Position numbers and translations under genes: made by a program. Under the pieces are notes generated by a model, which saw only the letters and a list, made by a program, of their open reading frames with translations, was not told the origin of the DNA and made no database searches. From Syntrophorhabdaceae bacterium (GTDB taxonomy: Bacteria; Desulfobacterota; Syntrophorhabdia; Syntrophorhabdales; Syntrophorhabdaceae), in the NCBI GenBank assembly GCA_026415015.1, contig JAOAHW010000146.1:1-11522 (forward strand): a stretch of 11,522 nucleotides of DNA, given 5' to 3'. This document shows, piece after piece, positions 1-6,479 of the stretch (position 1 is the stretch's first letter; every line of letters starts with the position of its first letter).

Positions 1-233
1 TTTTCTGCATCTTCTTTTTTACCCACTGCCTCCTGTATGGGCACCAATGCCTCTGCAAAGGCTATGGTTGCTGAGCGGACATTATCAAGTAGTTTTGCAG
101 ACCTCTTTGTAAGACCCTCTACATCTACCTTTGCCCCTTCATCCTTTTTACCACCAAAGCCAATCTGAGCGTGAGCTATAAGCGGGAGAATGAGAAATAA
201 ACCAATTAGTACCAATGAAAACACCTTTTTCAT
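1..233 (-). CDS. Small secreted protein of unknown function, N-terminal part only
   Basis: Reading leftward from an ATG at 233 gives 77 codons that run off the window edge. The product begins with a clear signal peptide: a Lys-Lys start, a hydrophobic core of about 15 residues and a cleavage-like Ala-His-Ala-Gln near residue 22. The mature part starts QIGFGGKKDEG and continues into a polar, probably helical stretch containing KRSAKLLDNVRSATIAFAEA. The start is fixed by AAAGGAGG about nine bases upstream (around 243-251). It is the third gene of an operon, 58 bases after the 559-aa FlgT-like gene, so it probably acts with those two exported proteins in the periplasm or outer membrane. I do not recognise the family, and the missing C-terminus may hold the diagnostic part. 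Confidence 0.8.
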   Translation of the reverse strand, partial: MKKVFSLVLIGLFLILPLIAHAQIGFGGKKDEGAKVDVEGLTKRSAKLLDNVRSATIAFAEALVPIQEAVGKKEDAE

Positions 234-264
234 ATACCTATACCTCCTTTTATTGTTTTTTATT

Positions 265-285
265 ACCAAAAGCTGGGCTTTTGGT
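265..285. repeat. Perfect 9-bp stem-loop between two operon genes
   Basis: ACCAAAAGC, a three-base loop and GCTTTTGGT form a perfect hairpin just after the stop codon of the 559-aa gene. Neither strand has a run of T after the stem, so it is not a standard intrinsic terminator. It may protect or mark a processing end of the upstream message and so set the relative amount of the next protein; that role is inferred. Confidence 0.6.
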
Positions 286-291
286 TACACC

Positions 292-1971
292 CTATTTGAA
301 TATGTATTTAATCACCCCTCCTTCAAAATATGGTCCATCGAATTCCTTCTCTGAGAATCCAGGCATGCCCTCTAATGCAGTGAGGATGGCGTCACCAAGT
401 TTGTTTCTAGCGCCTTTATAAGAAACTTGGACACGGAGGATTTTTTTATTGTCATCCGTTGTCTGGTTTCTTATCTCCGCAAGGGACTCTATGGTCTTTA
501 ATATTGGTCTTAATTGGGAACGGGAACTCTTATAATTATGGACCTCTACAGTAAAGAACTGACCCTGTGTAGCCCGCTTCTCCCATGTCTCAAGGGTTTG
601 GTTGGCAAGGGTTCTTGCAGCAAGGACTGCAACGGCCTTGATTGCCTGTGTCTCTGCAGTCTCTCTACTTGTGCTACTCGCCTGTGAGGTATTCACATAG
701 GATGCTACTATATCACCAGAGTTTACATCTATGATCTCTACATCTATCTGTGACCTTGCAACGATGTTACCTGTGGCAGGGGATATCTCATAATCAATGA
801 TCTTTGCCTCACCCCTGGCCACAAAATTTGCCCCTTCCTTTTCTGCCTCTTTTCTCACTGCTGACCTGTCAAAGATATCGATACTCGTCTTTACAAGGCT
901 CTCTGCCATCACTATCTCCCTTGCCTTATCTGCCCCTATTGGGTCAAAACCCTTTTCTTTGAACTCCTGCTGGAAGGCAGTAATGATTGCTGGGTCTGGG
1001 TATTTCTTCCATTCAGTCTCACTTAACCTCTTTGCTGAGCTGGTTGCCCTTGTAACCTTTAATGAGGCATCCTGGGAGGATGATTCATCAAGCCTTGCCC
1101 TGACACTGCCTGAGTCTCTTCCAGAGAAACTTGCCTGTCTTTCCTGAGACTGGGATACATCATATGAGCCTTTGCCTGACTTAGTTGATGATGTTCTATA
1201 TGATGCACTGCCTTTCCCATCATAGGTTCTATAACCCGATGCATCCCCTGATACACTTACAGAATCTTCTGTGGCCCTTGCCCTTCCTGTGGCAGAGACA
1301 CCTGCTGAGCCCCTCTCACTTAAAGATAACTGACCCTCTGCAGCCCCAGAGCTGGATTTGGATACATCATATCTAACACTTCCTGAATCCCTTGAGCTTG
1401 CACCAAAGCGGGCATCAGAGCTCCTTGATGTATCATAGCTACCATCTACACTGGACTGACCCTTATATCTACCTGATACATCCACCTGGTCTGTCCTTGT
1501 ATAAGACTCTCCTTTTTCACCTATCTTTTTCCATGTGGTGAGGACAAAGGCAATAGATGGCTTTCCCAGGGCAGCACTTGCCTTATCAAGTCTCTTTTTA
1601 AATGCCTCACTTATCCTTTCTGTCATGACCTTTGCAATAAGCACAACCTCATACCTACCACCTTTTGAACTCTCCCTTAATATGTCATAGCTTTTTACAA
1701 AACCCTCTGCATTGGATGTGACCTCATCCTTTACTGTCTCAAAATCCTTCATCTCTGTCTGACTCTTGATGATAGTGCCTACAGCCATCTCCACGGCTTG
1801 TCTTAGGGCGTCTTTAATGGCAAGTTTTTTTGCCTCATCTTCACTGCCTTTTATAGGTGCACTGCCTTTTACCTGGACATCACGGTATTGCTCCTGGGAG
1901 TATGAGAGTATGGGGGTGAATAAAAAAAGTGAGTAAGTGATAAATAAACACAATGATATAATCTTTTTCAT
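292..1971 (-). CDS. Secreted FlgT N-terminal-like protein with Ser/Gly-rich insert (559 aa)
   Basis: Residues 1-26 are a signal peptide (MKKIISLCLF start, cleavage near SYSQ). Residues about 28-117 have the pattern of the FlgT N-terminal / LPP20-like domain: VKGSAPIKG, then KDALRQAVEMAVGT, then GFVKSYDILRE and YEVVLIAKV. Residues about 155-320 are a low-complexity Ser/Gly/Asp/Arg insert with recurring motifs: RDSGSVR twice (194-200, 285-291) and YD(V/T)S(K/R/Q)S three times (near 179, 201 and 270). Residues 325-465 form a second folded region, and 470-559 a third ending IKYIFK. The start overlaps the stop of the 449-aa gene by four bases, so the two are translationally coupled. FlgT proteins support the flagellar basal body in Vibrio, but nothing flagellar is here; a general envelope role is more likely. 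Domain naming is from pattern recognition, not a search. Confidence 0.85.
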   Translation of the reverse strand: MKKIISLCLFITYSLFLFTPILSYSQEQYRDVQVKGSAPIKGSEDEAKKLAIKDALRQAVEMAVGTIIKSQTEMKDFETVKDEVTSNAEGFVKSYDILRESSKGGRYEVVLIAKVMTERISEAFKKRLDKASAALGKPSIAFVLTTWKKIGEKGESYTRTDQVDVSGRYKGQSSVDGSYDTSRSSDARFGASSRDSGSVRYDVSKSSSGAAEGQLSLSERGSAGVSATGRARATEDSVSVSGDASGYRTYDGKGSASYRTSSTKSGKGSYDVSQSQERQASFSGRDSGSVRARLDESSSQDASLKVTRATSSAKRLSETEWKKYPDPAIITAFQQEFKEKGFDPIGADKAREIVMAESLVKTSIDIFDRSAVRKEAEKEGANFVARGEAKIIDYEISPATGNIVARSQIDVEIIDVNSGDIVASYVNTSQASSTSRETAETQAIKAVAVLAARTLANQTLETWEKRATQGQFFTVEVHNYKSSRSQLRPILKTIESLAEIRNQTTDDNKKILRVQVSYKGARNKLGDAILTALEGMPGFSEKEFDGPYFEGGVIKYIFK

Positions 1972-3317
1972 ATGTTACCCTCCTTTACTGCCTTATGGGT
2001 GAGTTTATGGATTAGTTCAAAGAACTCGTTTTTTTCTAATGACTGCTGTATACCTGGGACGATGTTTAAAGAAGATACATCATCATATTTTACAGATACC
2101 TTTTTCTCAGGGACATCTACCTTTAGCCATGCCTTGTATGCCCATATCTCATTTACATTGTTGCCCTCTACCATCTTGGAGTTGATACCTGTTAGGTCAA
2201 GTAGTATCTGATACCTTGGTTTGGATAGAGAGAACCTGTATTCTTTTTCATCTTTCACAAGGACTGTAAATGCCTCGCCTGTTGCCTTATCATCTATCCA
2301 TTCACCGCATAATTTTGATGGAAGCACAACCTTGCCTGCCTTATCTACAAGGAAATCAGAGAACCACTGGGAGACCTGACTACCCAAGACCTTTTCATTG
2401 AACATCTGCTGGGCCTTTTTTGATGAGACCTTAAAATCCACTACCTGGTATGTCTCGTCTGTGAGACCCTTTATAAATGTTGTCTCCCAGGATATATCCT
2501 TGGTGAGCTTGAGATTAGAATCAGGTTTTACCTTTGCCTCCACTGTTGATATCTCTCTGATTGTACCCCTTCCAATCCTGTTACCATTGTCATCGAGGAA
2601 GTTTATCTTCTGGCCTAAATCCAGTCCATGGGTTGAGCCTTTATCGATTACTACTAAATCTCCAATGCTTTTAATCCTGCCTATGATTCTACCGAGTCTT
2701 ATCTTATCCAGTCTTTTGACTATATGTTCTTCTATGGTCTTTTTTGCCGTATTAATAAAGAGTTCATCCTCTTCATCCTCTGTAAGGGGTTTTTCTTTTA
2801 GATGGACTGAATAACCCACAAGGGGGACTGAATAGACAATGGTGTTTCTGTCCTGGTTTGAGTCATCCTTTGTTGTCTGGTAGATTATAAGAACAAGACC
2901 AGCATTTACAATGGTCTTATATACACTTGCTGAGGGTGTCTTATAGGTCTCTTTGGCAATGTCATCCCTTGTTATGGCAAGGGCAAGGGAGAAGGGATGT
3001 TTAAACTCTCCCTTTCTCTCTTCTGTGTCTGTTTCAAAGAGGATGTTAAAGGGGAGTTTATCATTGACCTTCATAAGGGCAACCCTTGTGGTATTTGATA
3101 AGTTCTTCGGGTTACCGACAGGGTATTTCTTTTGAATCCTTGAGAATACAGGATAATGCTCTGCTTTACCTGCTGTCCAGAGGCCACCATAGGCAACGTT
3201 TATCTTTTGGGCATGGGCAGGGATGCCAACAGATAAGAAGAATACTAAAAGAAAGAGTATAAATATTAAGTGATGAAAGCATTCTCTTTTAGATGGTAAA
3301 GTTATTTCTCGTGCCAT
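1968..3317 (-). CDS. Secreted protein with FlgT C-terminal-like domain (449 aa)
   Basis: First gene of the minus-strand operon. The N-terminus has a basic region (residues 1-15), a hydrophobic core (17-33) and a signal peptidase site AHA-Q at 34-37. Residues about 208-266 (GRIIGRIKSIGDLVVIDKG, then GLDLGQKINF, then GRGTIREISTVEAKV) match the small beta-barrel domain at the C-terminus of FlgT-like proteins. It is followed by about 180 residues I cannot assign. The start is supported by AAGGAGG a few bases upstream. The partner gene, overlapping by ATGA, carries the FlgT N-terminal-like domain, so the two may supply in two chains what FlgT carries in one. A promoter with a perfect TTGACA box and a shared palindrome lies upstream. 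Pathway unknown. Confidence 0.85.
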   Translation of the reverse strand: MAREITLPSKRECFHHLIFILFLLVFFLSVGIPAHAQKINVAYGGLWTAGKAEHYPVFSRIQKKYPVGNPKNLSNTTRVALMKVNDKLPFNILFETDTEERKGEFKHPFSLALAITRDDIAKETYKTPSASVYKTIVNAGLVLIIYQTTKDDSNQDRNTIVYSVPLVGYSVHLKEKPLTEDEEDELFINTAKKTIEEHIVKRLDKIRLGRIIGRIKSIGDLVVIDKGSTHGLDLGQKINFLDDNGNRIGRGTIREISTVEAKVKPDSNLKLTKDISWETTFIKGLTDETYQVVDFKVSSKKAQQMFNEKVLGSQVSQWFSDFLVDKAGKVVLPSKLCGEWIDDKATGEAFTVLVKDEKEYRFSLSKPRYQILLDLTGINSKMVEGNNVNEIWAYKAWLKVDVPEKKVSVKYDDVSSLNIVPGIQQSLEKNEFFELIHKLTHKAVKEGNI

Positions 3318-3339
3318 TGCCCCTCCTTGTTCGATTTTT

Positions 3340-3368
3340 GATTTAATTTAGAACAACAAATGTGTCAA
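3340..3368 (-). promoter_or_regulatory. Probable promoter of the FlgT-like operon
   Basis: On the minus strand TTGACA (3363-3368), a 17-base spacer and TAAATC (3340-3345) form a sigma-70-like promoter with a perfect -35 and a weak -10. Transcription would begin about 15-20 bases before the start codon at 3317. The -35 box is part of the palindrome at 3364-3376. Confidence 0.5.
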
Positions 3369-3376
3369 CGGCTGGC
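3364..3376. promoter_or_regulatory. Candidate operator, copy A
   Basis: GTCAACGGCTGGC is an imperfect palindrome with an odd centre. Read on the minus strand with its flank it is ATGCCAGCCGTTGAC, matching copy B at 15 positions except the central base. It overlaps the -35 box of the FlgT-like operon, a usual position for a repressor site. Confidence 0.5.
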
Positions 3377-3487
3377 ATTTTTTGAGTGAAAAAATTTTGT
3401 ATTTGAAAAATAATTTTATGTGCCTATTGTTATTACTCCCTTAAAACTAATTTTCCACATTCATGGATGCTTAAAAAAAATGTTAAT

Positions 3488-3649
3488 TCATATAATCCAC
3501 GCCAGGGCAATGACAGCTATGGTTAAAAAAACCACACCTATCGTAAATAGTGTCCTTATTAAAACCCCTGCCTCTAATTCCTTTGCAATACCTATGATTA
3601 TCCCTATGGTAAAGCCATTGACTATAAAAATCTGTAAGGATTCACCCAT
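3488..3649 (-). CDS. Small hydrophobic membrane protein (53 aa)
   Basis: A short gene starting MGESLQIFIVNGF and ending ALAWII, with GGAGG six bases before the ATG. Two hydrophobic stretches (about residues 6-22 and 28-53) are separated by a charged KELEAG turn, so it probably spans the membrane twice as a hairpin. It is divergent from the WYL regulator and shares its upstream region, including candidate operator copy B. A weak minus-strand promoter can be drawn with CTGGCA (3685-3690) and GATATT (3663-3668), 16 bases apart. I recognise no family. The good ribosome binding site and hydrophobic periodicity favour a real gene; the opposite-strand frame here lacks these features. Confidence 0.65.
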   Translation of the reverse strand: MGESLQIFIVNGFTIGIIIGIAKELEAGVLIRTLFTIGVVFLTIAVIALAWII

Positions 3650-3685
3650 AAAAAACCTCCTTAATATCTTTTATTCATTTTTAAT

Positions 3686-3698
3686 GCCAGCGGTTGAC
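3686..3698. promoter_or_regulatory. Candidate operator, copy B, in the divergent WYL / 53-aa promoter region
   Basis: GCCAGCGGTTGAC is the second copy of the palindrome. Its right half supplies the -35 box of the WYL gene and its left half could supply the -35 box of the divergent 53-aa gene, so one bound protein could control both directions. Autoregulation by the WYL protein is the natural hypothesis. Confidence 0.5.
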
Positions 3699-3722
3699 CC
3701 TTTTAATAAAGTAATGTATCCT
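3694..3722 (+). promoter_or_regulatory. Promoter of the WYL regulator, probably giving a leaderless transcript
   Basis: TTGACC (3694-3699), a 17-base spacer and TATCCT (3717-3722). Initiation about seven bases downstream would fall at or next to the A of the ATG at 3730. No Shine-Dalgarno sequence precedes that ATG, which fits leaderless translation. Confidence 0.5.
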
Positions 3723-3729
3723 AAATAAA

Positions 3730-4737
3730 ATGACTGAATCGAGAAAGGCTACATATACATCAGCTGTGAAGATTGCCAGGCTTGTCTCCATGCTTTCTTC
3801 TGCATGGAGGCCTCTATCTTTAGAACAGATTACTAATATCCTTGGTGTATCACCAAGAACCCTTGCGAGATACAAAAAGGCCTTAAATGAAAATCTTTCT
3901 GCCTCTGATGGGACTGACTTTATAAAGGTTATAAAAGAGGGTGGCAAGGAATACTGGTATCTAACAGATCAGGAAGACATAAACACTGCAAATGGATTCA
4001 GGATTATCTCTGTATTTGTTGTAAAGACACTGCTTAAATTCCTTGAAGGCACTGTAATAAAGGACAACATAGACAATATTTGGAATACAATAACAGGACA
4101 GATGCCTCCTTCAAGGAAAAAACAACTGGAATACTTTGACAGAAAGATAAGATACACAGGCTTTGGTTCAAAACAGTATGAAGACAAAGACATTGTCCTT
4201 GCCTCAACCCTCAGGGCACTACTTCATCAGTTTAAGATGAAAATCATCTATCTCTCAGGGACATCATCAAAAGGCAAAGAAAGGACCATCCATCCATATA
4301 CACTACTTCTTCACCGTGATGCCCTGTATCTTATTGCATATGATGAATCAGTTGGCGATATAAGGACATTTCTTATAGATAGAATAGAAGATGCAAGGGT
4401 AATAAATGAAAACTTCAAATATCCAAGGGATTATAACCCAGAGACATTGACAGAGGGTTCATTTGGTCTATACGATTCAAGGGGTAAAGAGCCCTTTAAA
4501 GTAAAAGTTGCCTTCAAGGCATATCTATGGGATTACATCACTACAAGAAAATGGCATCCTACCCAGAGGTTTAAACCAGTTAAAGATGGCTGGTTTACAA
4601 TGGAGGTGGAGATATCTCACATAATAGAGTTTATTCCATGGATCCTTGCATTCGGTAAAGAGGCAAAGGTAGTTGAGCCTGAATCATTAAAAGAGACTAT
4701 AAAGAATGAGATTCAAGAGGCATTGGGGTATTATTAA
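3730..4737 (+). CDS. WYL-domain transcriptional regulator (335 aa)
   Basis: Three-part layout typical of WYL regulators. An N-terminal helix-turn-helix lies at about residues 12-52 (LSLEQITNILGVSPRTLARY). A linker follows, then the WYL domain at about 165-230 with IHPYTLLLHRDALYLIAYD and RTFLIDRIEDARV. A C-terminal WCX-like extension covers 255-335. In the name-giving triad Trp is replaced by Ala (ALYL), a variation seen in divergent members. The length is usual for the family. WYL proteins are ligand-responsive repressors or activators, and several control defence or stress genes. The gene lacks a ribosome binding site and its promoter points to a leaderless message. Candidate operator copy B overlaps its -35 box, suggesting self-control. 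Its stop codon directly abuts the expected end of the opposing antitoxin gene. Confidence 0.9.
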   Translation: MTESRKATYTSAVKIARLVSMLSSAWRPLSLEQITNILGVSPRTLARYKKALNENLSASDGTDFIKVIKEGGKEYWYLTDQEDINTANGFRIISVFVVKTLLKFLEGTVIKDNIDNIWNTITGQMPPSRKKQLEYFDRKIRYTGFGSKQYEDKDIVLASTLRALLHQFKMKIIYLSGTSSKGKERTIHPYTLLLHRDALYLIAYDESVGDIRTFLIDRIEDARVINENFKYPRDYNPETLTEGSFGLYDSRGKEPFKVKVAFKAYLWDYITTRKWHPTQRFKPVKDGWFTMEVEISHIIEFIPWILAFGKEAKVVEPESLKETIKNEIQEALGYY

Positions 4738-4986
4738 ACGAGCACGTAGTTTAGCATGAATTTTACCCTTTATTTTTTCTCTATAAGTAATTGAAAGTAA
4801 CCCATCACCGCTTCCATATCTGCCAAAGAAGTCCTTTCCAAGTTCGTATGAGTCTTTTTCTGATTCTTCATGAGAAATAAGCCTCTCTAATGCTTCTTTA
4901 ATAACATCTGTTTTTGTCTTGTTTTTATTCCTTGCAATGGTTTCTAATTTTTTTTCCATTTCCTTTGGTAAGCGCACCGTTATCAT
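4687..4986 (-). CDS. Ribbon-helix-helix antitoxin, orphan, with a read-through tail
   Basis: The start is ATG at 4986, chosen because GGAGG lies six bases upstream and MITVRLPKEMEKKLETIA is the usual RHH opening; upstream Met codons in frame lack a site. Residues 1-45 are the ribbon-helix-helix DNA-binding part. The following YELGKDFFGRYGSGDG resembles the toxin-binding tail of antitoxins paired with PIN toxins. Recognisable antitoxin sequence ends at residue 83 (KLRAR, position 4738). The frame then continues 16 codons (LIIPQCLL onward) antisense to the WYL gene end, stopping at 4687. No toxin gene follows. Just before the junction, GTGCTCGTT in another frame would read Met-Leu-Val, a common PIN toxin opening. 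This suggests that the toxin was deleted right after its third codon and the antitoxin's own stop went with it. Confidence 0.75.
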   Translation of the reverse strand: MITVRLPKEMEKKLETIARNKNKTKTDVIKEALERLISHEESEKDSYELGKDFFGRYGSGDGLLSITYREKIKGKIHAKLRARLIIPQCLLNLILYSLF

Positions 4987-5007
4987 AACTACCTCCATGT
5001 AATTCTT

Positions 5008-5036
5008 TTTGTAATACATTTAAGTTAAACTGTCAA
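5008..5036 (-). promoter_or_regulatory. Promoter of the RHH antitoxin
   Basis: Minus strand: perfect TTGACA (5031-5036), 17-base spacer, TACAAA (5008-5013, four of six matches). Start of transcription would be near 5001, giving a short leader that carries the GGAGG site. The antitoxin gene therefore still looks transcribed. Confidence 0.5.
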
Positions 5037-5075
5037 TATTTTAAGCCTTCAATGGATGGAAGGGCTTTTAATATT
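5035..5075. repeat. Imperfect inverted repeat between divergent antitoxin and GNAT genes
   Basis: The arms AATATTTTAAGCCTTC and GAAGGGCTTTTAATATT pair with one two-base mismatch and one bulge around an eight-base loop. It sits between divergent genes, so a terminator role is unlikely unless for stray transcription; plus-strand RNA would have a short T run. It abuts the antitoxin -35 box and could be a binding site. Confidence 0.5.
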
Positions 5076-5098
5076 CTTAACAATTTTGTAAACAATAT

Positions 5099-5111
5099 GA
5101 CAACCGTTGGT
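5099..5111. promoter_or_regulatory. Candidate operator, copy C (degenerate)
   Basis: GACAACCGTTGGT matches the consensus GYCARC-S-GYTGRC at 11 of 13 positions and is itself nearly symmetric. It lies 41 bases before the GNAT start. A weak promoter TTGGTA / TATCGA with a 16-base spacer can be drawn across its right half. Confidence 0.35.
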
Positions 5112-5152
5112 AAATATATATTATTAAATATCGAAAAAAGGAGGCACAAATC

Positions 5153-5728
5153 ATGGCATACTATATGAAGCTAATAGGTGAAAAATGTTATCTATCCCCC
5201 ATTAACATGGAGGATGCAGACCTGTGGGCTATGTGGTTCAATGACCTGGAGGTGGCAATTTATAATGGACATGAGGCATATACACCCATGCCAACAGAGA
5301 AACAAAGGGAGATAATAGCAAACTACATCCAGTATCAGGAGCATGCCTTTAATATTGTAGATTTAACAACAGATAGACCGATAGGATGCTGCATGATTTA
5401 TGAGGTAGACCATGTAAACAGAACAGCCCAGCTCTCCATGACCATAGGTGAGAAGGAATACTGGAACAAGGAATATGGATATGATGCATTAAAGCTACTT
5501 CTTGATTATGCCTTTGATCTCTTAAACCTGAACAATATCATGGTAAGGGTTTATTCTTTCAATGAGAGGGCAATATCTTGCTATAAAAAGGTAGGATTCA
5601 GAGAGGTAGGAAGAAGAAGGCAGGCAAGGATAATAGGCAATAATATATATGATATGGTCTATATGGATATCCTTGCCAGCGAGTTTAAATCAACTCTTCT
5701 GGAAAGGATTATTAGAGGAAGGATATAA
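5153..5728 (+). CDS. GNAT-family N-acetyltransferase, RimJ/RimL-like (191 aa)
   Basis: Transfers an acetyl group from acetyl-CoA to an amine; the substrate cannot be told. The opening KLIGEKCYLSPINMEDADLW is the usual RimJ/RimL-type first strand and helix. The acetyl-CoA loop is at about residues 98-118 (IGEKEYWNKEYGYDALKLL), in the position of the Q/RxxGxG/A motif, here NKEYGYDA. The C-terminal motif is at 127-151 (NNIMVRVYSFNERAISCYKK, then GF), with the asparagine and tyrosine typical of this branch. The start at 5153 is supported by AGGAGG eight bases upstream; a second Met at residue 5 is less well placed. The last 39 bases overlap the end of the opposing DUF697-like gene. Degenerate operator copy C lies upstream. 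Confidence 0.9.
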   Translation: MAYYMKLIGEKCYLSPINMEDADLWAMWFNDLEVAIYNGHEAYTPMPTEKQREIIANYIQYQEHAFNIVDLTTDRPIGCCMIYEVDHVNRTAQLSMTIGEKEYWNKEYGYDALKLLLDYAFDLLNLNNIMVRVYSFNERAISCYKKVGFREVGRRRQARIIGNNIYDMVYMDILASEFKSTLLERIIRGRI

Positions 5729-6196
5729 TGACCTTTTATCTATAAGTTCTCTTGCAACCTTATAGCAGTCATTGATATGTTTATTAATAATTAGCTTCAT
5801 GGCACCAAAGCTTATGCCTGCTGATATAACTTGTCCTGCTACGGGGACATATTTAGCTGCCTGTTTTATAGTAATCCTAACACCGATCTTTTTAAGTATC
5901 TGGGTTATAAGCTCTTTGGTTATGTATTTGCCCACCATGCTTTCCCCTGCTTTTTTTATTGTCTCATATATGATGACAGATGTTTGGGAGTCGTAGTTGT
6001 CTATCTGGTCCTTTGACAGACCAAATCTCTCACTTATGGTGGGGATGATCTTCTGTATTAAAATAATATCTGTTGCCACATCAGCAAAGGGGATAGGGAC
6101 AGTTGAGGCAAAGGCAGACACCATTGACCTTTTAGTTGCCATGCGTCTGCAGTCTTTTTTTATAGATTCGAGTTCTTCTATGGTCTTAGGAAGCAT
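5690..6196 (-). CDS. Stand-alone DUF697-like protein (168 aa)
   Basis: The sequence has the marks of the DUF697/YcjF-like hydrophobic module usually fused behind small GTPases. These are MVSAFASTVPIPFADVATD (residues 25-43), LIQKIIPTISERFGLS (46-61), and near the C-terminus KYVPVAGQVISAGISFGAMK (115-134), followed by a polar helix. The two hydrophobic segments probably insert into or bind the membrane. No GTPase domain is present here or in a neighbouring gene. Start ATG at 6196 has only a weak GGA about ten bases upstream, so the start is less certain; Met-19 is an alternative. The gene ends tail-to-tail within the GNAT gene (39 shared bases). Upstream on the same strand are the remains of a toxin-antitoxin pair. 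Confidence 0.7.
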   Translation of the reverse strand: MLPKTIEELESIKKDCRRMATKRSMVSAFASTVPIPFADVATDIILIQKIIPTISERFGLSKDQIDNYDSQTSVIIYETIKKAGESMVGKYITKELITQILKKIGVRITIKQAAKYVPVAGQVISAGISFGAMKLIINKHINDCYKVARELIDKRSLYPSSNNPFQKS

Positions 6197-6232
6197 AATT
6201 TAAATTTCCATGCCCTTATGTTTATAAATATC

Positions 6233-6463
6233 TTATGGTTCTAAAACTTTTAAGCCTTCTATTATTTTGAAGTCCTTTTCACCGTATGTATAGACTGTTG
6301 AGATGCTTTCTTCCATGGCCCAGTATCCCATTACTGCATCGGCAAATTTGATGTTTTGTCTTTCATAAACAAAAAGGGCCTTTCTAAACACATCTTCAAG
6401 ATAGCATCTGAGTTGCGGGTTATTAAGCACTGCCTCTAAGATCTCTCTTAATCTTTTACCCAT
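6233..6463 (-). pseudogene. PIN-domain (VapC-like) toxin, N-terminally truncated remnant
   Basis: The 76 residues match the second half of a PIN ribonuclease. An alpha-helical stretch (LREILEAVLNNPQ) is followed by KFADAVMGYWAMEE with the third acidic residue at Asp42, then STVYTYGEKDFKIIEGLKVL with the fourth at Asp64. Intact PIN toxins have about 130 residues and begin with a conserved Asp that is part of the nuclease centre. That first half is absent, and the frame upstream (towards the AbrB gene) holds no PIN-like sequence and no better start. The fragment keeps an ATG with AAAGG about eight bases upstream, so a peptide might be made, but nuclease activity is unlikely. Its partner is the short AbrB gene just upstream. 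Confidence 0.7.
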
Positions 6464-6479
6464 ACTATTTGCCTTTCTT

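Noticed and set aside
265..285. Hairpin as an intrinsic terminator after the 559-aa gene
   Set aside because: The stem is good but no T run follows on the minus strand, and the next gene is close with its own ribosome binding site.
2398..2814. Plus-strand frame of 138 codons opposite the 449-aa gene
   Set aside because: The minus-strand frame carries a recognisable domain and signal peptide; this frame is low-complexity antisense.
3364..3698. Copies A and B read as terminal inverted repeats of a mobile element
   Set aside because: The flanked gene is a 53-aa membrane protein, not a transposase, no target duplication is seen, and other copies lie upstream of separate genes, which fits an operator better.
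3420..3728. Plus-strand frame of 102 codons before the WYL gene
   Set aside because: It has no ribosome binding site and is antisense to the better supported 53-aa membrane protein and to the promoter region.
4986..5019. Upstream ATG at 5019 as the antitoxin start
   Set aside because: The extra 11 residues lack a ribosome binding site; GGAGG is placed for the ATG at 4986, where the RHH fold begins.
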